DNA of 39,530 nt, taken from Sciscionella sediminilitoris (lineage in GTDB: Bacteria; Actinomycetota; Actinomycetes; Mycobacteriales; Pseudonocardiaceae). Shown one piece after another: positions 7,420-15,905 of this stretch. The notes under the pieces were generated by a model. It was not told where the DNA came from and searched no databases. It worked only from the letters and a program-made list of their open reading frames with translations. Positions within the stretch are counted from its first letter, which is position 1. Every line of letters starts with the position of its first letter. A program made the translations under genes and the position numbers. The stretch lies in contig NZ_JALM01000071.1 of assembly GCF_000737195.2 (NCBI RefSeq), positions 1 through 39,530 of the forward strand, in the 5' to 3' direction.

Positions 7420-8667
7420 ATGCGTTCGTTGACTCGCCGGCTCGTACCCATGTCCGGTCGCTCACCGGACGAACCCGGCCGGGTGTCCTCACCGCTGGAG
7501 CTGCTGTTCGACCTGACCTTCGTGGTCGCGGTCGGCACCGCGGCATCCCAGTTCGCCGAACTGCTCGCCGAGGGGCGGGTGTGGGCGGCCATTCTCGCGT
7601 TCGTGCTCGCGATGTTCGCGATCTGCCTGGCCTGGATCCACTTCAGCTGGTTCGCCTCGGCCTTCGGCACCGATGACTGGCTCGACCGGATCCTGACCAT
7701 GCTGCAGATGATCGGCGTTGTCGTGTTCGCGCTCGGGCTGCCCGCGATGTTCGCCTCGGTGGCCGAGGGCGGGCACGTCGAGGTCCGCGTCATGGTGCTG
7801 GGCTATGTGGTGATGCGGCTCGCGATGGTGCTGCAGTGGTGGCGCGCCGCCCGGCAATCGCCCGCGTTCCACCGGGTCGGCATGGCCAGCATCCGGTGGA
7901 CCGTCATCGTGCAGGTGTGCTGGATCGTGATCGCCTTCGTGCGGTTGCCGCTGCCGGTCATGGTCCCGCTGCTCGCCGCGCTCGCGGTACTGGAACTCGT
8001 GCTTCCCTCGCTCGCCCAGGGCCGCGCGGACGGTACCCCGTGGCATCCGCATCACCTCGCCGAGCGGTACAGCCTCTTCGCGATCATCACCCTCGGCGAA
8101 GGGGTGGTCGGCACCGTCGCCTCGTCCTCCGGGCTGCTCGGTGACGCCGGGCGGATCCATTGGGACGGCGACGCGATCGCCGTGGTCATCGCGGGTGTCG
8201 GGCTCACCTTCGGGATGTGGTGGATGTACTTCCTCACCCCGTTCGGCGAGATGCTCGCGCACCGCAGGCGGCGCGGATACCTGTTCGGTTTCGGGCACCT
8301 GCCGTTGTTCCTCGCGATCGCGGCGACCGGTGCGGGCCTGCACATCGCGGGACTGCAACTGGAACACCGCGCCGAGCTGGGGGAGACCGGCGTGGTGCTT
8401 GCGCTGGCCATTCCGGTCGCGGTGTACCTGGGCATGGTCTATCTGCTGCACACCCTGCTGCTGTCCGCCTTCGACCGCTTCCACCTGCTGCTGATCTCGG
8501 CCACCCTCGCGGTGCTGCTGCTGGCCGTGCTGCTTTCGCTCGCCGGTGTCGGGCTCGCGGTGTGCCTGCTCGTCGTGATGCTCGCCCCGTTCGTCACCGT
8601 GCTCGGTTACGAGACCATCGGCCACCGGCACCAGGAGGAGATGCTGCGCGGGCTCACCGAGCGATAG
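7420..8667 (+). CDS. Low temperature requirement protein A (LtrA) family membrane protein
   Basis: A 415-residue protein with about ten to twelve hydrophobic helices. It shows both LtrA hallmarks: SPLELLFDLTFVVAV near the N-terminus (about residues 25-40) and HLAERYSLFAIITLGEGVVG in the middle. The family was named from a Listeria gene needed for growth in the cold; its biochemical function is unknown. GAGGGG lies just before ATG 7420. It begins 54 bases after the GntR gene on the same strand. Co-transcription is possible, but no functional link is evident. Confidence 0.88.
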   Translation: MRSLTRRLVPMSGRSPDEPGRVSSPLELLFDLTFVVAVGTAASQFAELLAEGRVWAAILAFVLAMFAICLAWIHFSWFASAFGTDDWLDRILTMLQMIGVVVFALGLPAMFASVAEGGHVEVRVMVLGYVVMRLAMVLQWWRAARQSPAFHRVGMASIRWTVIVQVCWIVIAFVRLPLPVMVPLLAALAVLELVLPSLAQGRADGTPWHPHHLAERYSLFAIITLGEGVVGTVASSSGLLGDAGRIHWDGDAIAVVIAGVGLTFGMWWMYFLTPFGEMLAHRRRRGYLFGFGHLPLFLAIAATGAGLHIAGLQLEHRAELGETGVVLALAIPVAVYLGMVYLLHTLLLSAFDRFHLLLISATLAVLLLAVLLSLAGVGLAVCLLVVMLAPFVTVLGYETIGHRHQEEMLRGLTER

Positions 8668-8746
8668 CCGGTATTCGGCGGGTCTGCGCCAAGGGCCCGC
8701 GCGGAACTCGGTGAGACGGAGAGTTTCCACGGCTAGACTGGGCGGC

Positions 8747-9580
8747 GTGGCCGGGCGTGACCGGGAATGGGATCGCTGGCTCTATTCCGGCAGTGCCGCC
8801 TACTATTCGCGGGGCCGCATGCCGTATCCGGCAGAGCTCGCCCCGGCCATGGCCACCGCGCTGCAGCTCGACGGCAGCGGGCGGCTGCTCGATCTCGGCT
8901 GTGGCCCGGGTTCGCTCACCCTGCCGCTGGCGCACCTGTTCACGGAAGCGATCGGGCTCGATGCCGACCGGGACATGCTCGGTCAGGCCGCTCTGCTCGC
9001 CGCGCGATCGGGTATCGCCACTGTCCGGTGGCTGCCCATGCGCGCCGAGGAATTGCCTGCGGGGCTTGGGAAATTCCGGTTGATCACCCTCGCGCAGTCG
9101 CTGCACTGGATGGACCGCGTGACGGTTCTTCCCGTGGTGCGCGCAATGCTGGCGACCGGGGGAGCGTGTGCGCATGTGCACGCCACGACCCATCGGGGCC
9201 TCGATCCGGGCGGGGAACTGCCGTACCCGCGACCACCGCACACCGCGATCACCGAACTGGTGCGCGCCTATCTGGGCCCGGTGCGCCGTGCGGGCCGGAG
9301 CTACCTTCCGCACGGCACCCCATCGGGCGAGAACGAGCTCTACCGGGCGGCGGGATTCACCAGGGCACAACGGATCGACGTGCCGGGCCACGTGCACACC
9401 CGTGTCACCGAGGACGTCGTGGCCGCCGTTTTCTCCCAGTCCGGCTCGACACCGCGGTTGTTCGGTGACCGGCGCGCCGAATTCGAAACCGCGCTGCGCC
9501 TGCTGCTCCGGGAGACCAGCCCGGACGGCGTGTTCAGCGAACGCGGTCATCCGGTCGGCATCGACATCTGGCGGCCGTGA
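8747..9580 (+). CDS. Class I SAM-dependent methyltransferase
   Basis: A 277-residue methyltransferase of the UbiE/methyltransferase-11 type. Motif I is LLDLGCGPGSLTLP (about residues 47-60), followed by an acidic motif II (AIGLDADRDML) and motif post-I around LITLAQSLHWMD. The substrate is unknown. GTG 8747 is chosen because the protein then begins AGRDREWDRWLY, close to the fold, and a TAGACT -10-like hexamer (8734-8739) sits just upstream, suggesting a leaderless message; an in-frame GTG at 8711 is the alternative. The gene is convergent with the NmrA gene that ends 22 bases beyond it. Confidence 0.82.
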   Translation: MAGRDREWDRWLYSGSAAYYSRGRMPYPAELAPAMATALQLDGSGRLLDLGCGPGSLTLPLAHLFTEAIGLDADRDMLGQAALLAARSGIATVRWLPMRAEELPAGLGKFRLITLAQSLHWMDRVTVLPVVRAMLATGGACAHVHATTHRGLDPGGELPYPRPPHTAITELVRAYLGPVRRAGRSYLPHGTPSGENELYRAAGFTRAQRIDVPGHVHTRVTEDVVAAVFSQSGSTPRLFGDRRAEFETALRLLLRETSPDGVFSERGHPVGIDIWRP

Positions 9581-9601
9581 CCGCGGTGTCCGGGTTCGCG
9601 G

Positions 9602-10462
9602 CTAACCCGCGGCCTGTGCGGCGAATTCCCGGTAGGTGCGCATCGGCCGGCCGAGCAGTTGGCGGAGGCGCCGGTCGGTGCCCGGTGCCGCGGTCATGCC
9701 ATCGGTCTGGAACCGGCGGAACATCAGGCGCATGTCGTGGGCGTTCCAGGCGGGCAGGAACCGCCGCATCTGCTGTTCGAAGGTGTCCAGGTCGTCCCCG
9801 GCGTAGGCGACGGGCCGTCCGGAAACCTCGCTCCAGACGGCCGCCATCGCCGCTCCGGTCAGGCTTTCGGGGGTGACCACGTCGAGCGTCTCGGACGGCA
9901 GGGCGTGCTCCGCCCGCATCCGCTCGATCAGGGACACCGCGGCGACCTCGGCGAGATCGCGGGTATCGGTGGCCAGCACCGCCCGGTTCCCGACCGGGGA
10001 CACGAAGACGCCGTGCTCCAGCGGGGAATGCCATTGGGTGTCGTTCTGCATGTAGTAGCCCGGGCGCAGGATCGTGGCGGGCAATCCCGCTTCGGCGATC
10101 ATCCGCTCGGCCGCCGCCTTGGCCGCGAAGTGCGGCGGGTCGGTGAAGGCGTCGGCGTGGATCACCGAAAGGTAGACGAGGCCGCGGATCCCGGCCGTGC
10201 GAACGAGATCGAGCGTGTTCAGGGTTCCGGTGAGCTCATCCGCGGCGACCGGGCTGAGCAGGAACACACCGTCGACACCGGACAGCGCCGCCCGCATTGC
10301 CTCAGTGTCCAGCAGCTCCCCGGCCACCGGGGTGACTCCCACCGGGAACTCCGCGCTTTCCGGGGAACGGGTCAGCGCCCGCACCGGAACACCGCGCGCG
10401 GTCAGCTGGGTCACCACATCGCGTCCGACCGTGCCCGTCGCACCGGTCACCAATACCGTCAT
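9602..10462 (-). CDS. NmrA-like NAD(P)-binding oxidoreductase
   Basis: A 286-residue atypical short-chain dehydrogenase with an N-terminal Rossmann motif TVLVTGATGTVGRDV (GxxGxxG, residues about 7-13), a second strand ending VRALTRSPES, and an NmrA-type body with PATILRPGYYMQN. It lacks a clear YxxxK catalytic pair, as in NmrA proteins that act as redox sensors or as NADPH-dependent quinone or azo reductases. It is divergent from an Lrp/AsnC gene across a 107-base region with phased repeats, so it is probably that regulator's target. AAGGCAGG precedes ATG 10462. Confidence 0.83.
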   Translation of the reverse strand: MTVLVTGATGTVGRDVVTQLTARGVPVRALTRSPESAEFPVGVTPVAGELLDTEAMRAALSGVDGVFLLSPVAADELTGTLNTLDLVRTAGIRGLVYLSVIHADAFTDPPHFAAKAAAERMIAEAGLPATILRPGYYMQNDTQWHSPLEHGVFVSPVGNRAVLATDTRDLAEVAAVSLIERMRAEHALPSETLDVVTPESLTGAAMAAVWSEVSGRPVAYAGDDLDTFEQQMRRFLPAWNAHDMRLMFRRFQTDGMTAAPGTDRRLRQLLGRPMRTYREFAAQAAG

Positions 10463-10522
10463 CGGTTGCCTGCCTTTCCTGTGCTGTCGTCACGACTCTG
10501 CGGCGCTCGGCGGCACGAGGCC

Positions 10523-10570
10523 ATGAATGCGGTATTCATCGACGGAAACGGCCATTCAGCTACCATTCAG
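10523..10570. promoter_or_regulatory. Phased ATTCA repeats, probable Lrp/AsnC operator
   Basis: An inverted repeat ATGAAT-5-ATTCAT (10523-10539) is followed by two direct copies of CCATTCAG (10552-10559 and 10563-10570). The ATTCA cores start at 10534, 10554 and 10565, i.e. 20 and 11 bases apart, close to whole helical turns. Lrp-family proteins bind such phased arrays by wrapping. The array lies between the divergent NmrA and Lrp genes and reaches the Lrp start codon, consistent with autoregulation. Confidence 0.5.
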
Positions 10571-11523
10571 TGGTGGAATCGCTCAGTCTGACCGAGCTGG
10601 ACCGGGCGCTGCTGCACGCGCTCGACATCGATGGGCGCGCCTCCTTCGCCCGGCTCGGCGAGGTGCTCGGCGTCTCCGCGCACACCGTCGCGCGCCGGTA
10701 CCAGCGCCTCCGCGCCGCCGGGATCACGGTGGTCGGCAGCCTCGAACCGCGCCGGATCGGCCGGGTCACCTGGTTCGCCCGCATCCACACCGTGCCCGAG
10801 GCGGCGGGTGCGGTGGCCGCCGCACTGGCGCGCCGGGACGACACCGCCTGGATCAGGCTGGCCTCCGGCGGCACCGAGATCATCTGTGCGGTGCACCCTC
10901 GCGATGAATCGCACCGGGACGAGCTGCTGCTTGGCAAGCTGCCGCGCACCCCGCAGGTCGCCTCGATGTCCGCGCACTACGTGCTGCGCAGGTTCACCAC
11001 GGCGCGGACCCCCAAGGCATGGCTGCGGGCACTGTCCGAGGATCAGCTCGCCGCGCTGCGCCCGGCAGCCGAGGAATCCGGCGGGGACACCCAGGTGCTG
11101 ACCGAGGCCGACGAAGCCGTGCTCGCCGTGCTCGAACGCGACGGCCGCGCGAGCTATCCCGAACTCGCCGCCGCTGCCGGTACCTCCGAATCGGCCGTGC
11201 GCCGCAGGATCGCCCAGCTGCGCGGTGCGGGTGCGCTGACCCTCGCACCCGCCGTCGACCCGGCGCGGCTCGGTTACGCGGTCTCCGCGCACCTCTGGCT
11301 GAACGTCGCCCCCGCCGAACTGGCCCGGGCCGGTGCGGCCATCGCCGCGCATCCCGAGGTGCCCTTCGCCGCGGCCACCACCGGACCGAGCAACCTCATC
11401 GCCACCATCCAGTGCACGGACACCGACTCCCTCTACCGGTACCTGACCGAGGAGATCGCCGCGCTGCCCGGCGTGCACCAGGCCGATACCGCGCCTGTCG
11501 TCCGCACCGTCAAGCGCGGTTGA
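10570..11523 (+). CDS. Lrp/AsnC-family regulator with duplicated HTH-ligand domains
   Basis: A 317-residue protein, about twice the usual Lrp length (150-160). Two Lrp units are visible: an HTH at residues about 8-50 (LTELDRALLHALDIDGRASFA, then TVARRYQRLRAAG) with a first RAM-like region, and a second HTH from about 178 (LTEADEAVLAVLERDGRASYP, then SAVRRRIAQLRGAG) with a C-terminal RAM domain (to VHQADTAPVVRTVKRG). Such doubled AsnC proteins are common in actinomycetes and probably act as pseudo-dimers. Two adjacent GTG codons (10570, 10573) can start it. The divergent NmrA gene is the likely target. Confidence 0.88.
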   Translation: MVESLSLTELDRALLHALDIDGRASFARLGEVLGVSAHTVARRYQRLRAAGITVVGSLEPRRIGRVTWFARIHTVPEAAGAVAAALARRDDTAWIRLASGGTEIICAVHPRDESHRDELLLGKLPRTPQVASMSAHYVLRRFTTARTPKAWLRALSEDQLAALRPAAEESGGDTQVLTEADEAVLAVLERDGRASYPELAAAAGTSESAVRRRIAQLRGAGALTLAPAVDPARLGYAVSAHLWLNVAPAELARAGAAIAAHPEVPFAAATTGPSNLIATIQCTDTDSLYRYLTEEIAALPGVHQADTAPVVRTVKRG

Positions 11524-11603
11524 CGCACGCCCCCGGTTGCTCACCGGCGGATCCGGGCGTACTTTGATTACGTACCCGTTTCGTTTCATAAATGGAGGCA
11601 GTA

Positions 11604-12221
11604 GTGTCCGGAGTGTCCGGATCCCGTCGAACGGCACCTGTCCGGGGCAGGCCGCGGGACACCGACCGGGATGTGGCGATCCTCGACGCGACACGGAAAC
11701 TGCTGGTCGAGCTCGGCTACGAGCAGCTGTCCATCGAGTCGGTCGCGGCCGAGGCCGGGGTCGGTAAGCCGACGGTCTACCGGCGCCACAGCGGTAAGCC
11801 CGCACTGGTGGCCGCGGCGGTCGAGCACCGCGCGGCGAGTGTTCCACCCGCGCTCCGGACCGCTGATCTCCGGAAAGCCCTGCTGCGGACCGTGGAATGG
11901 CTGGCCGGGGAGATCGCCGAACAGGAGATCGGGCTACTCGGGGCCCTGTTCGCCGGGATGCGCGGTGATCCGGACCTGGCGGCCGAGATGCGGCGGATCC
12001 TGCGACGTGACGAGGCGGCGATGACCGAGCGGCCGTTCGGTGGGGTGCCGGAGGATCAGCTCGCTCCCGGGGCCGCCGCCCTGTTCGCCGAGCTCGCCCC
12101 GGCGCTCATCGTGCACCGGCTCGTCTTCACCGGAGCACCCTGTGATCGGGGCTTCGTCGAGCACCTCGTCGACGACATTCTGCTGCCGCTGCTCCAACGC
12201 CCCACGACAGCTCGGAGGTAA
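11604..12221 (+). CDS. TetR/AcrR-family repressor
   Basis: A 205-residue regulator with a disordered basic N-terminus and a TetR HTH (residues about 22-68): ILDATRKLLVELGYEQLSIESVAAEAGVGKPTVYRRHSGK. The C-terminal half resembles the TetR_C-type domain seen in regulators with the VGKPTVYRRW-like motif. GTG 11604 is preferred over an in-frame ATG at 11592 because GGAGG (11594-11598) sits 5 bases before the GTG and overlaps the ATG. It is followed after 5 bases by an NmrA/QorB-like reductase gene with its own GGAGG, so the pair is an operon and the reductase is the probable target. Confidence 0.88.
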   Translation: MSGVSGSRRTAPVRGRPRDTDRDVAILDATRKLLVELGYEQLSIESVAAEAGVGKPTVYRRHSGKPALVAAAVEHRAASVPPALRTADLRKALLRTVEWLAGEIAEQEIGLLGALFAGMRGDPDLAAEMRRILRRDEAAMTERPFGGVPEDQLAPGAAALFAELAPALIVHRLVFTGAPCDRGFVEHLVDDILLPLLQRPTTARR

Positions 12222-12226
12222 CGGTC

Positions 12227-13114
12227 ATGATCGTCATCACCGGAGCGACCGGCGCCCTTGGCGGTGCCGCCGTCGAACACCTGCTCGGGCGCGTCCCCGC
12301 GGACCGGATCGGCGTCAGCGTCCGGGATGTCGGCAAGGCGCGACAGTTCGCCGACCGCGGCGTGCGCGTCCGGCACGGTCCCTACGACGACCCGGCCGCG
12401 CTGCGCGCTTCGTTCGAGGGCGCCGAACAAGTGCTGCTGGTCTCCCAGAATGCTTCCGGCGGCGAGGGAATCGCGTTGCACCGCAACGTGATCCGGGCGG
12501 CGGTCGCCGCGGGGGCGCAGCGCATCCTGTACACCAGCCACCAGAACGTGCGCGCGGAAAGCCCGTTCGGCCCGGCGCACGAACACGCCGCCACCGAGGC
12601 GCTGCTCGCGGCTTCCGGGATCGCCTGGACTTCACTGCGCAACGGGTTCTACGCGCACAGCCTCGACTGGCTGCTCGGCGACTGGCAGCGGACCGGAACG
12701 ATCGCCGCCCCGGCCGACGGCCCCGCCTCCTGGACCGACCGCGGCGATCTGGCCGAGGCCGCAGCGGTCCTGCTCGCCGGGCAGCGGGAAATCGAGGGCC
12801 CCATCACGCTCACCGCGCGCGATGCGGTCACCTTCGACCGGATCGCCATGACCGCGGCCGAACTCACCGGCCGGAACATCACCCGGACCGTGCTGGACGA
12901 CGAACAGTGGCTCGCCGACCGCATCGCCGCGGGCACACCCGAGCCCATGGCGCGGATGCTGCTGCAGTTCTTCCAGGCCGCCCGAAGCGGTGACTTCGCC
13001 GGAACCGATCCGCTGCTGGGCGAACTCCTCGGCCGCGAACCGCGCACGGTCGCGGATTTCCTCGCCGACCGGAGCGGCGGAACACCGAGAGGGCAAGCAA
13101 AAGTGTCGCTGTAA
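12227..13114 (+). CDS. SDR-type NAD(P)H quinone reductase-like protein (QorB/NmrA family)
   Basis: A 295-residue atypical SDR with Rossmann motif MIVITGATGALGGAAVEHLL and the YTSHQNVRAESPFGPAHEHAATEALLAASGIAWTSLRNGFY pattern of QorB/YtfG and azoreductase-like NmrA proteins. These use NADPH to reduce quinones or related electrophiles. GGAGGTAAC lies just upstream of ATG 12227. It is co-transcribed with the TetR repressor, the usual arrangement for a detoxifying reductase induced by its substrate. It is a paralogue of the minus-strand NmrA gene at 9602-10462, with clear overall similarity in layout but different sequence. Confidence 0.85.
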   Translation: MIVITGATGALGGAAVEHLLGRVPADRIGVSVRDVGKARQFADRGVRVRHGPYDDPAALRASFEGAEQVLLVSQNASGGEGIALHRNVIRAAVAAGAQRILYTSHQNVRAESPFGPAHEHAATEALLAASGIAWTSLRNGFYAHSLDWLLGDWQRTGTIAAPADGPASWTDRGDLAEAAAVLLAGQREIEGPITLTARDAVTFDRIAMTAAELTGRNITRTVLDDEQWLADRIAAGTPEPMARMLLQFFQAARSGDFAGTDPLLGELLGREPRTVADFLADRSGGTPRGQAKVSL

Positions 13115-13186
13115 CCCACATACTGTCGTACTGCGCGCCTTGGTTGTGTGACCGCGCACCGGCATGGTGTTGGTGTGGGAATCTGC

Positions 13187-14326
13187 ATGAACGACGCGCT
13201 CGACCTCATCGACGAGTGGGGGCCGGAGAAGGTCGTCGTGGTCTCGGATCGCCGCACCGGAATGCGCGGGGTGCTGGTCATCGACAACACGGCCCGCGGC
13301 GTCGGGAAGGGCGGTACCCGGATGGCGCCGACGGTCACCGCTACCGAGGTGTCCCGGCTGGCGCGGAACATGACCTGGAAATGGGCCGCGGTGGACCTGT
13401 TCTACGGCGGGGCGAAGGCCGGTATCGCCGCGGATCCCACCGCGCCGGACAAGGAAGCCGTGCTGCGTGCGTTCGCGCGGGCGCTGCACAACGAGGTGCC
13501 CCGGGAGTACGTTTTCGGTCTGGACATGGGCCTCACCGAGGACGACGCCGCGATCATCCAGGACGAGCTCGGTGACCGGGGTGCGGCCGTCGGCACTCCG
13601 GCGCATCTGGGCGGGGTCGCCTATGACCGGCTGGGCGTGACCGGTTTCGGGGTGGCCGAGGCCGCCGATGCCGGGGCCGCGCTGATCGGCTTGCCGCTTT
13701 CCGGCGCGCGGATCGCCATCCAGGGTTACGGAGCCGTCGGCAGGGCGGCGGCCGAGCGGTTCACGGCACTCGGTGCCACCATCGTCGCCGTGTCCACCGC
13801 ACGCGGCGCCGTGCACGATCCCGCCGGGCTCGATGTCGCGGCGCTCGGCCGGGCCCATGACGAGTACGGGGATGCCTTCGTGTCCCGGATCGGCAAGGCC
13901 CTGGCCACCGGAACGGAGCTGTTCGTGGACTGCGATGTGCTGGTGCCCGCCGCAGTGCAGGACGTCATCGACGAGGCGGCCGCGCGGATGATCAAACCGA
14001 AGCTCGTCGTGGAGGGCGCGAATCTGCCGACCTCGGCACAGGCCCAGGAAGTACTCGCCGGGCGGGGTGTCACGGTGGTGCCGGATTTCGTCGCCAACGC
14101 GGGCGGGGTGATCGCCGCTGCGTTCGCCATGGACGCCCGCTACTCCGGCTTCCGCGCCGACACCGATCAGGTGTTCGCGACCATCTCGGAGAGACTGCGT
14201 GCCAATGCGGGCACCGTCCTCGAGGAAGCGGCCCGCGCCGGAGGGACACCGCACCAGGCCGGACGCCGGCTTGCCGAACAGCGGGTGCGCGCGGCGATGC
14301 GCAGTAAGGGGCGCTTGCCCGGGTGA
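13187..14326 (+). CDS. Glu/Leu/Phe/Val dehydrogenase family protein
   Basis: A 379-residue amino acid dehydrogenase that oxidatively deaminates an amino acid with NAD(P)+, or runs in reverse. Substrate Lys65 (NMTWKWA) and catalytic Lys77 (GGAKAGI) are in place; the NAD domain begins at IAIQGYGAVGRAAAERF; the C-terminal hallmark EGANLPTSAQAQEVL...VVPDFVANAGGV is intact. The Pro-rich PAPDVGT element of ordinary glutamate dehydrogenases is replaced by FGLDMGLTEDDAA, so substrate specificity may differ. ATG 13187 is chosen over GTG codons at 13148 and 13175 from the family start (MNDALDLIDEWGPEKV). It is convergent with the lysine-degradation operon and may recycle glutamate or act on a related amino acid. 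Confidence 0.85.
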   Translation: MNDALDLIDEWGPEKVVVVSDRRTGMRGVLVIDNTARGVGKGGTRMAPTVTATEVSRLARNMTWKWAAVDLFYGGAKAGIAADPTAPDKEAVLRAFARALHNEVPREYVFGLDMGLTEDDAAIIQDELGDRGAAVGTPAHLGGVAYDRLGVTGFGVAEAADAGAALIGLPLSGARIAIQGYGAVGRAAAERFTALGATIVAVSTARGAVHDPAGLDVAALGRAHDEYGDAFVSRIGKALATGTELFVDCDVLVPAAVQDVIDEAAARMIKPKLVVEGANLPTSAQAQEVLAGRGVTVVPDFVANAGGVIAAAFAMDARYSGFRADTDQVFATISERLRANAGTVLEEAARAGGTPHQAGRRLAEQRVRAAMRSKGRLPG

Positions 14327-14339
14327 ACCGGAAATGGTG

Positions 14340-14385
14340 CGGAGAACGCCACCGCGGCTGCCTGAGCCACGATGGCGTTTCTCCG
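14340..14385. terminator. Bidirectional hairpin terminator
   Basis: Arms CGGAGAACGCCA (14340-14351) and TGGCGTTTCTCCG (14373-14385) pair over 12 bp with a single bulged T, enclosing a 21-base loop. It lies in the 67-base gap between the convergent dehydrogenase (stop 14326) and aldehyde dehydrogenase (stop 14394), so it can end both transcripts. Confidence 0.65.
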
Positions 14386-14393
14386 TGGCAGGA

Positions 14394-15905
14394 CTACAAG
14401 AAGCTGACGTTCTGCGCGAGCGTCAGCTGGGTGGAGTAGTTCACGGTATTGGTGGCCCGGCGCATGTAGGCACGCCAGGCGTCCGAACCGGATTCCCGGC
14501 CACCACCGGTTTCCTTCTCCCCGCCGAAGGCGCCGCCGATCTCCGCGCCGGAGGTGCCGATGTTGACGTTCGCGATACCGCAGTCCGATCCCTCGGCAGC
14601 CAGGAACCGCTCGGCCTCGCCCTGGTCCCGGGTGAACACCGAGGAGGACAGTCCCTGCGGAACCGCGTTGTGCAGTGCGATGGCCTCATCGAAGGAGTCG
14701 TAGGTGAGCACGTAGAGGATCGGGGCGAAGGTCTCCTCGCGTACCACCTGGGTCTGGGCGGGCATGCGCACGACGGCCGGTTCCACATAGGCGGCATCCG
14801 GTGTCTGCTCGGTGAGCCGCGAACCGCCCCCGGCCAGGATCTCCCCGCCCTCGGCCTCGGCCTGTCGCAGGGCGTCGCGCATGGTTTCGGCCGCGGTGGC
14901 AGAGATCAGCGGACCGACGAGGGTGCCCTCGGCGAACGGGTCACCGATCGGGAGTTTGCGGTAGGCGGCCACGAGTCGTTCGGTGAGTTCCTCGGCGATA
15001 TCGCGGTGCACGATCAGCCGCCGCAGTGTGGTGCAGCGCTGTCCAGCGGTGCCCGCCGCGGCGAACACGATGCCCTGCAGCGCCAGGTCGAGATCGGCGG
15101 ACGGAGCCACGATCGAGGCGTTGTTGCCGCCCAGTTCCAGGAGGCTGCGCCCGAAGCGGGCGGCCACCCGCGGCCCGACCTCGCGGCCCATCCGGGTGGA
15201 GCCGGTCGCGCTGACCAGCGCCACCCGCGGGTCGTCGACGAGCTGTTCGCCGATGGCCCGGTCGCCGAGCAACAGCCGGTGCACCTCTCGGGGCGCCCCG
15301 GTTTCCCGGGCCGCCCGGTCGAGCAGGTGAGCGGCCGCGATCGAGATCAGCGGGGTGGCCTCCGAGGGTTTCCACACCACGGTATCCCCGCACACCAGGG
15401 CGACCGCGGTGTTCCAGGACCACACGGCGGCCGGGAAATTGAACGCGGAGATCACCCCGACGACGCCGAGCGGATGCCAGGTTTCGGCCAGCCGGTGCCC
15501 GGGTCGTTCGGAGGCGATGGTGCGGCCGTAGAGCTGGCGCGACAGGCCCACGGCGAAGTCGCAGATGTCGATCATCTCCTGCACTTCGCCGAGCGCCTCG
15601 GACTCGATCTTGCCCGCTTCGATGGTGATCAGCTCGGCGAGCTGGGATTTGTGTTCGCGCAACAGATCCCCGAGGCGGCGGACCAGTTCTCCCCTTGCGG
15701 GCGCTGGCGTACTGCGCCAGGTGCGGAAGGCGCCCTCGGCCGCGGCGATGGTGGCCTCCGCGTCCCCGGTGCCGAGTTCGAATAGCGATTCCCCGGTGAT
15801 CGGGGTGCGCGCGGTCAGGCCGGTGCCTTCGGGAACGGTGGCGCCGACCGTGGCCAGAGCCGCACGCGCGCGCTGGCGAAGGGTTTCGGTGCTGGGCAGG
15901 TTCAT
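14394..15905 (-). CDS. amaB: L-piperidine-6-carboxylate / aminoadipate-semialdehyde dehydrogenase (ALDH7 type)
   Basis: A 503-residue NAD-dependent aldehyde dehydrogenase. Lys179 (VVWKP), Glu257 (LLELGG) and catalytic Cys291 (TAGQRCTT) are present. The C-terminal block NVNIGTSGAEIGGAFGGEK plus the ETGGGRESGSDAW segment that follows is diagnostic of the ALDH7A1/AmaB branch, which oxidises alpha-aminoadipate semialdehyde (in equilibrium with piperidine-6-carboxylate) to L-2-aminoadipate. It is the third gene of an operon: its ATG 15905 overlaps the hglS stop by four bases and has AAAGGA upstream. With HglS and an FAD amine oxidase this forms most of the pipecolate route of lysine degradation. 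Confidence 0.9.
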   Translation of the reverse strand: MNLPSTETLRQRARAALATVGATVPEGTGLTARTPITGESLFELGTGDAEATIAAAEGAFRTWRSTPAPARGELVRRLGDLLREHKSQLAELITIEAGKIESEALGEVQEMIDICDFAVGLSRQLYGRTIASERPGHRLAETWHPLGVVGVISAFNFPAAVWSWNTAVALVCGDTVVWKPSEATPLISIAAAHLLDRAARETGAPREVHRLLLGDRAIGEQLVDDPRVALVSATGSTRMGREVGPRVAARFGRSLLELGGNNASIVAPSADLDLALQGIVFAAAGTAGQRCTTLRRLIVHRDIAEELTERLVAAYRKLPIGDPFAEGTLVGPLISATAAETMRDALRQAEAEGGEILAGGGSRLTEQTPDAAYVEPAVVRMPAQTQVVREETFAPILYVLTYDSFDEAIALHNAVPQGLSSSVFTRDQGEAERFLAAEGSDCGIANVNIGTSGAEIGGAFGGEKETGGGRESGSDAWRAYMRRATNTVNYSTQLTLAQNVSFL

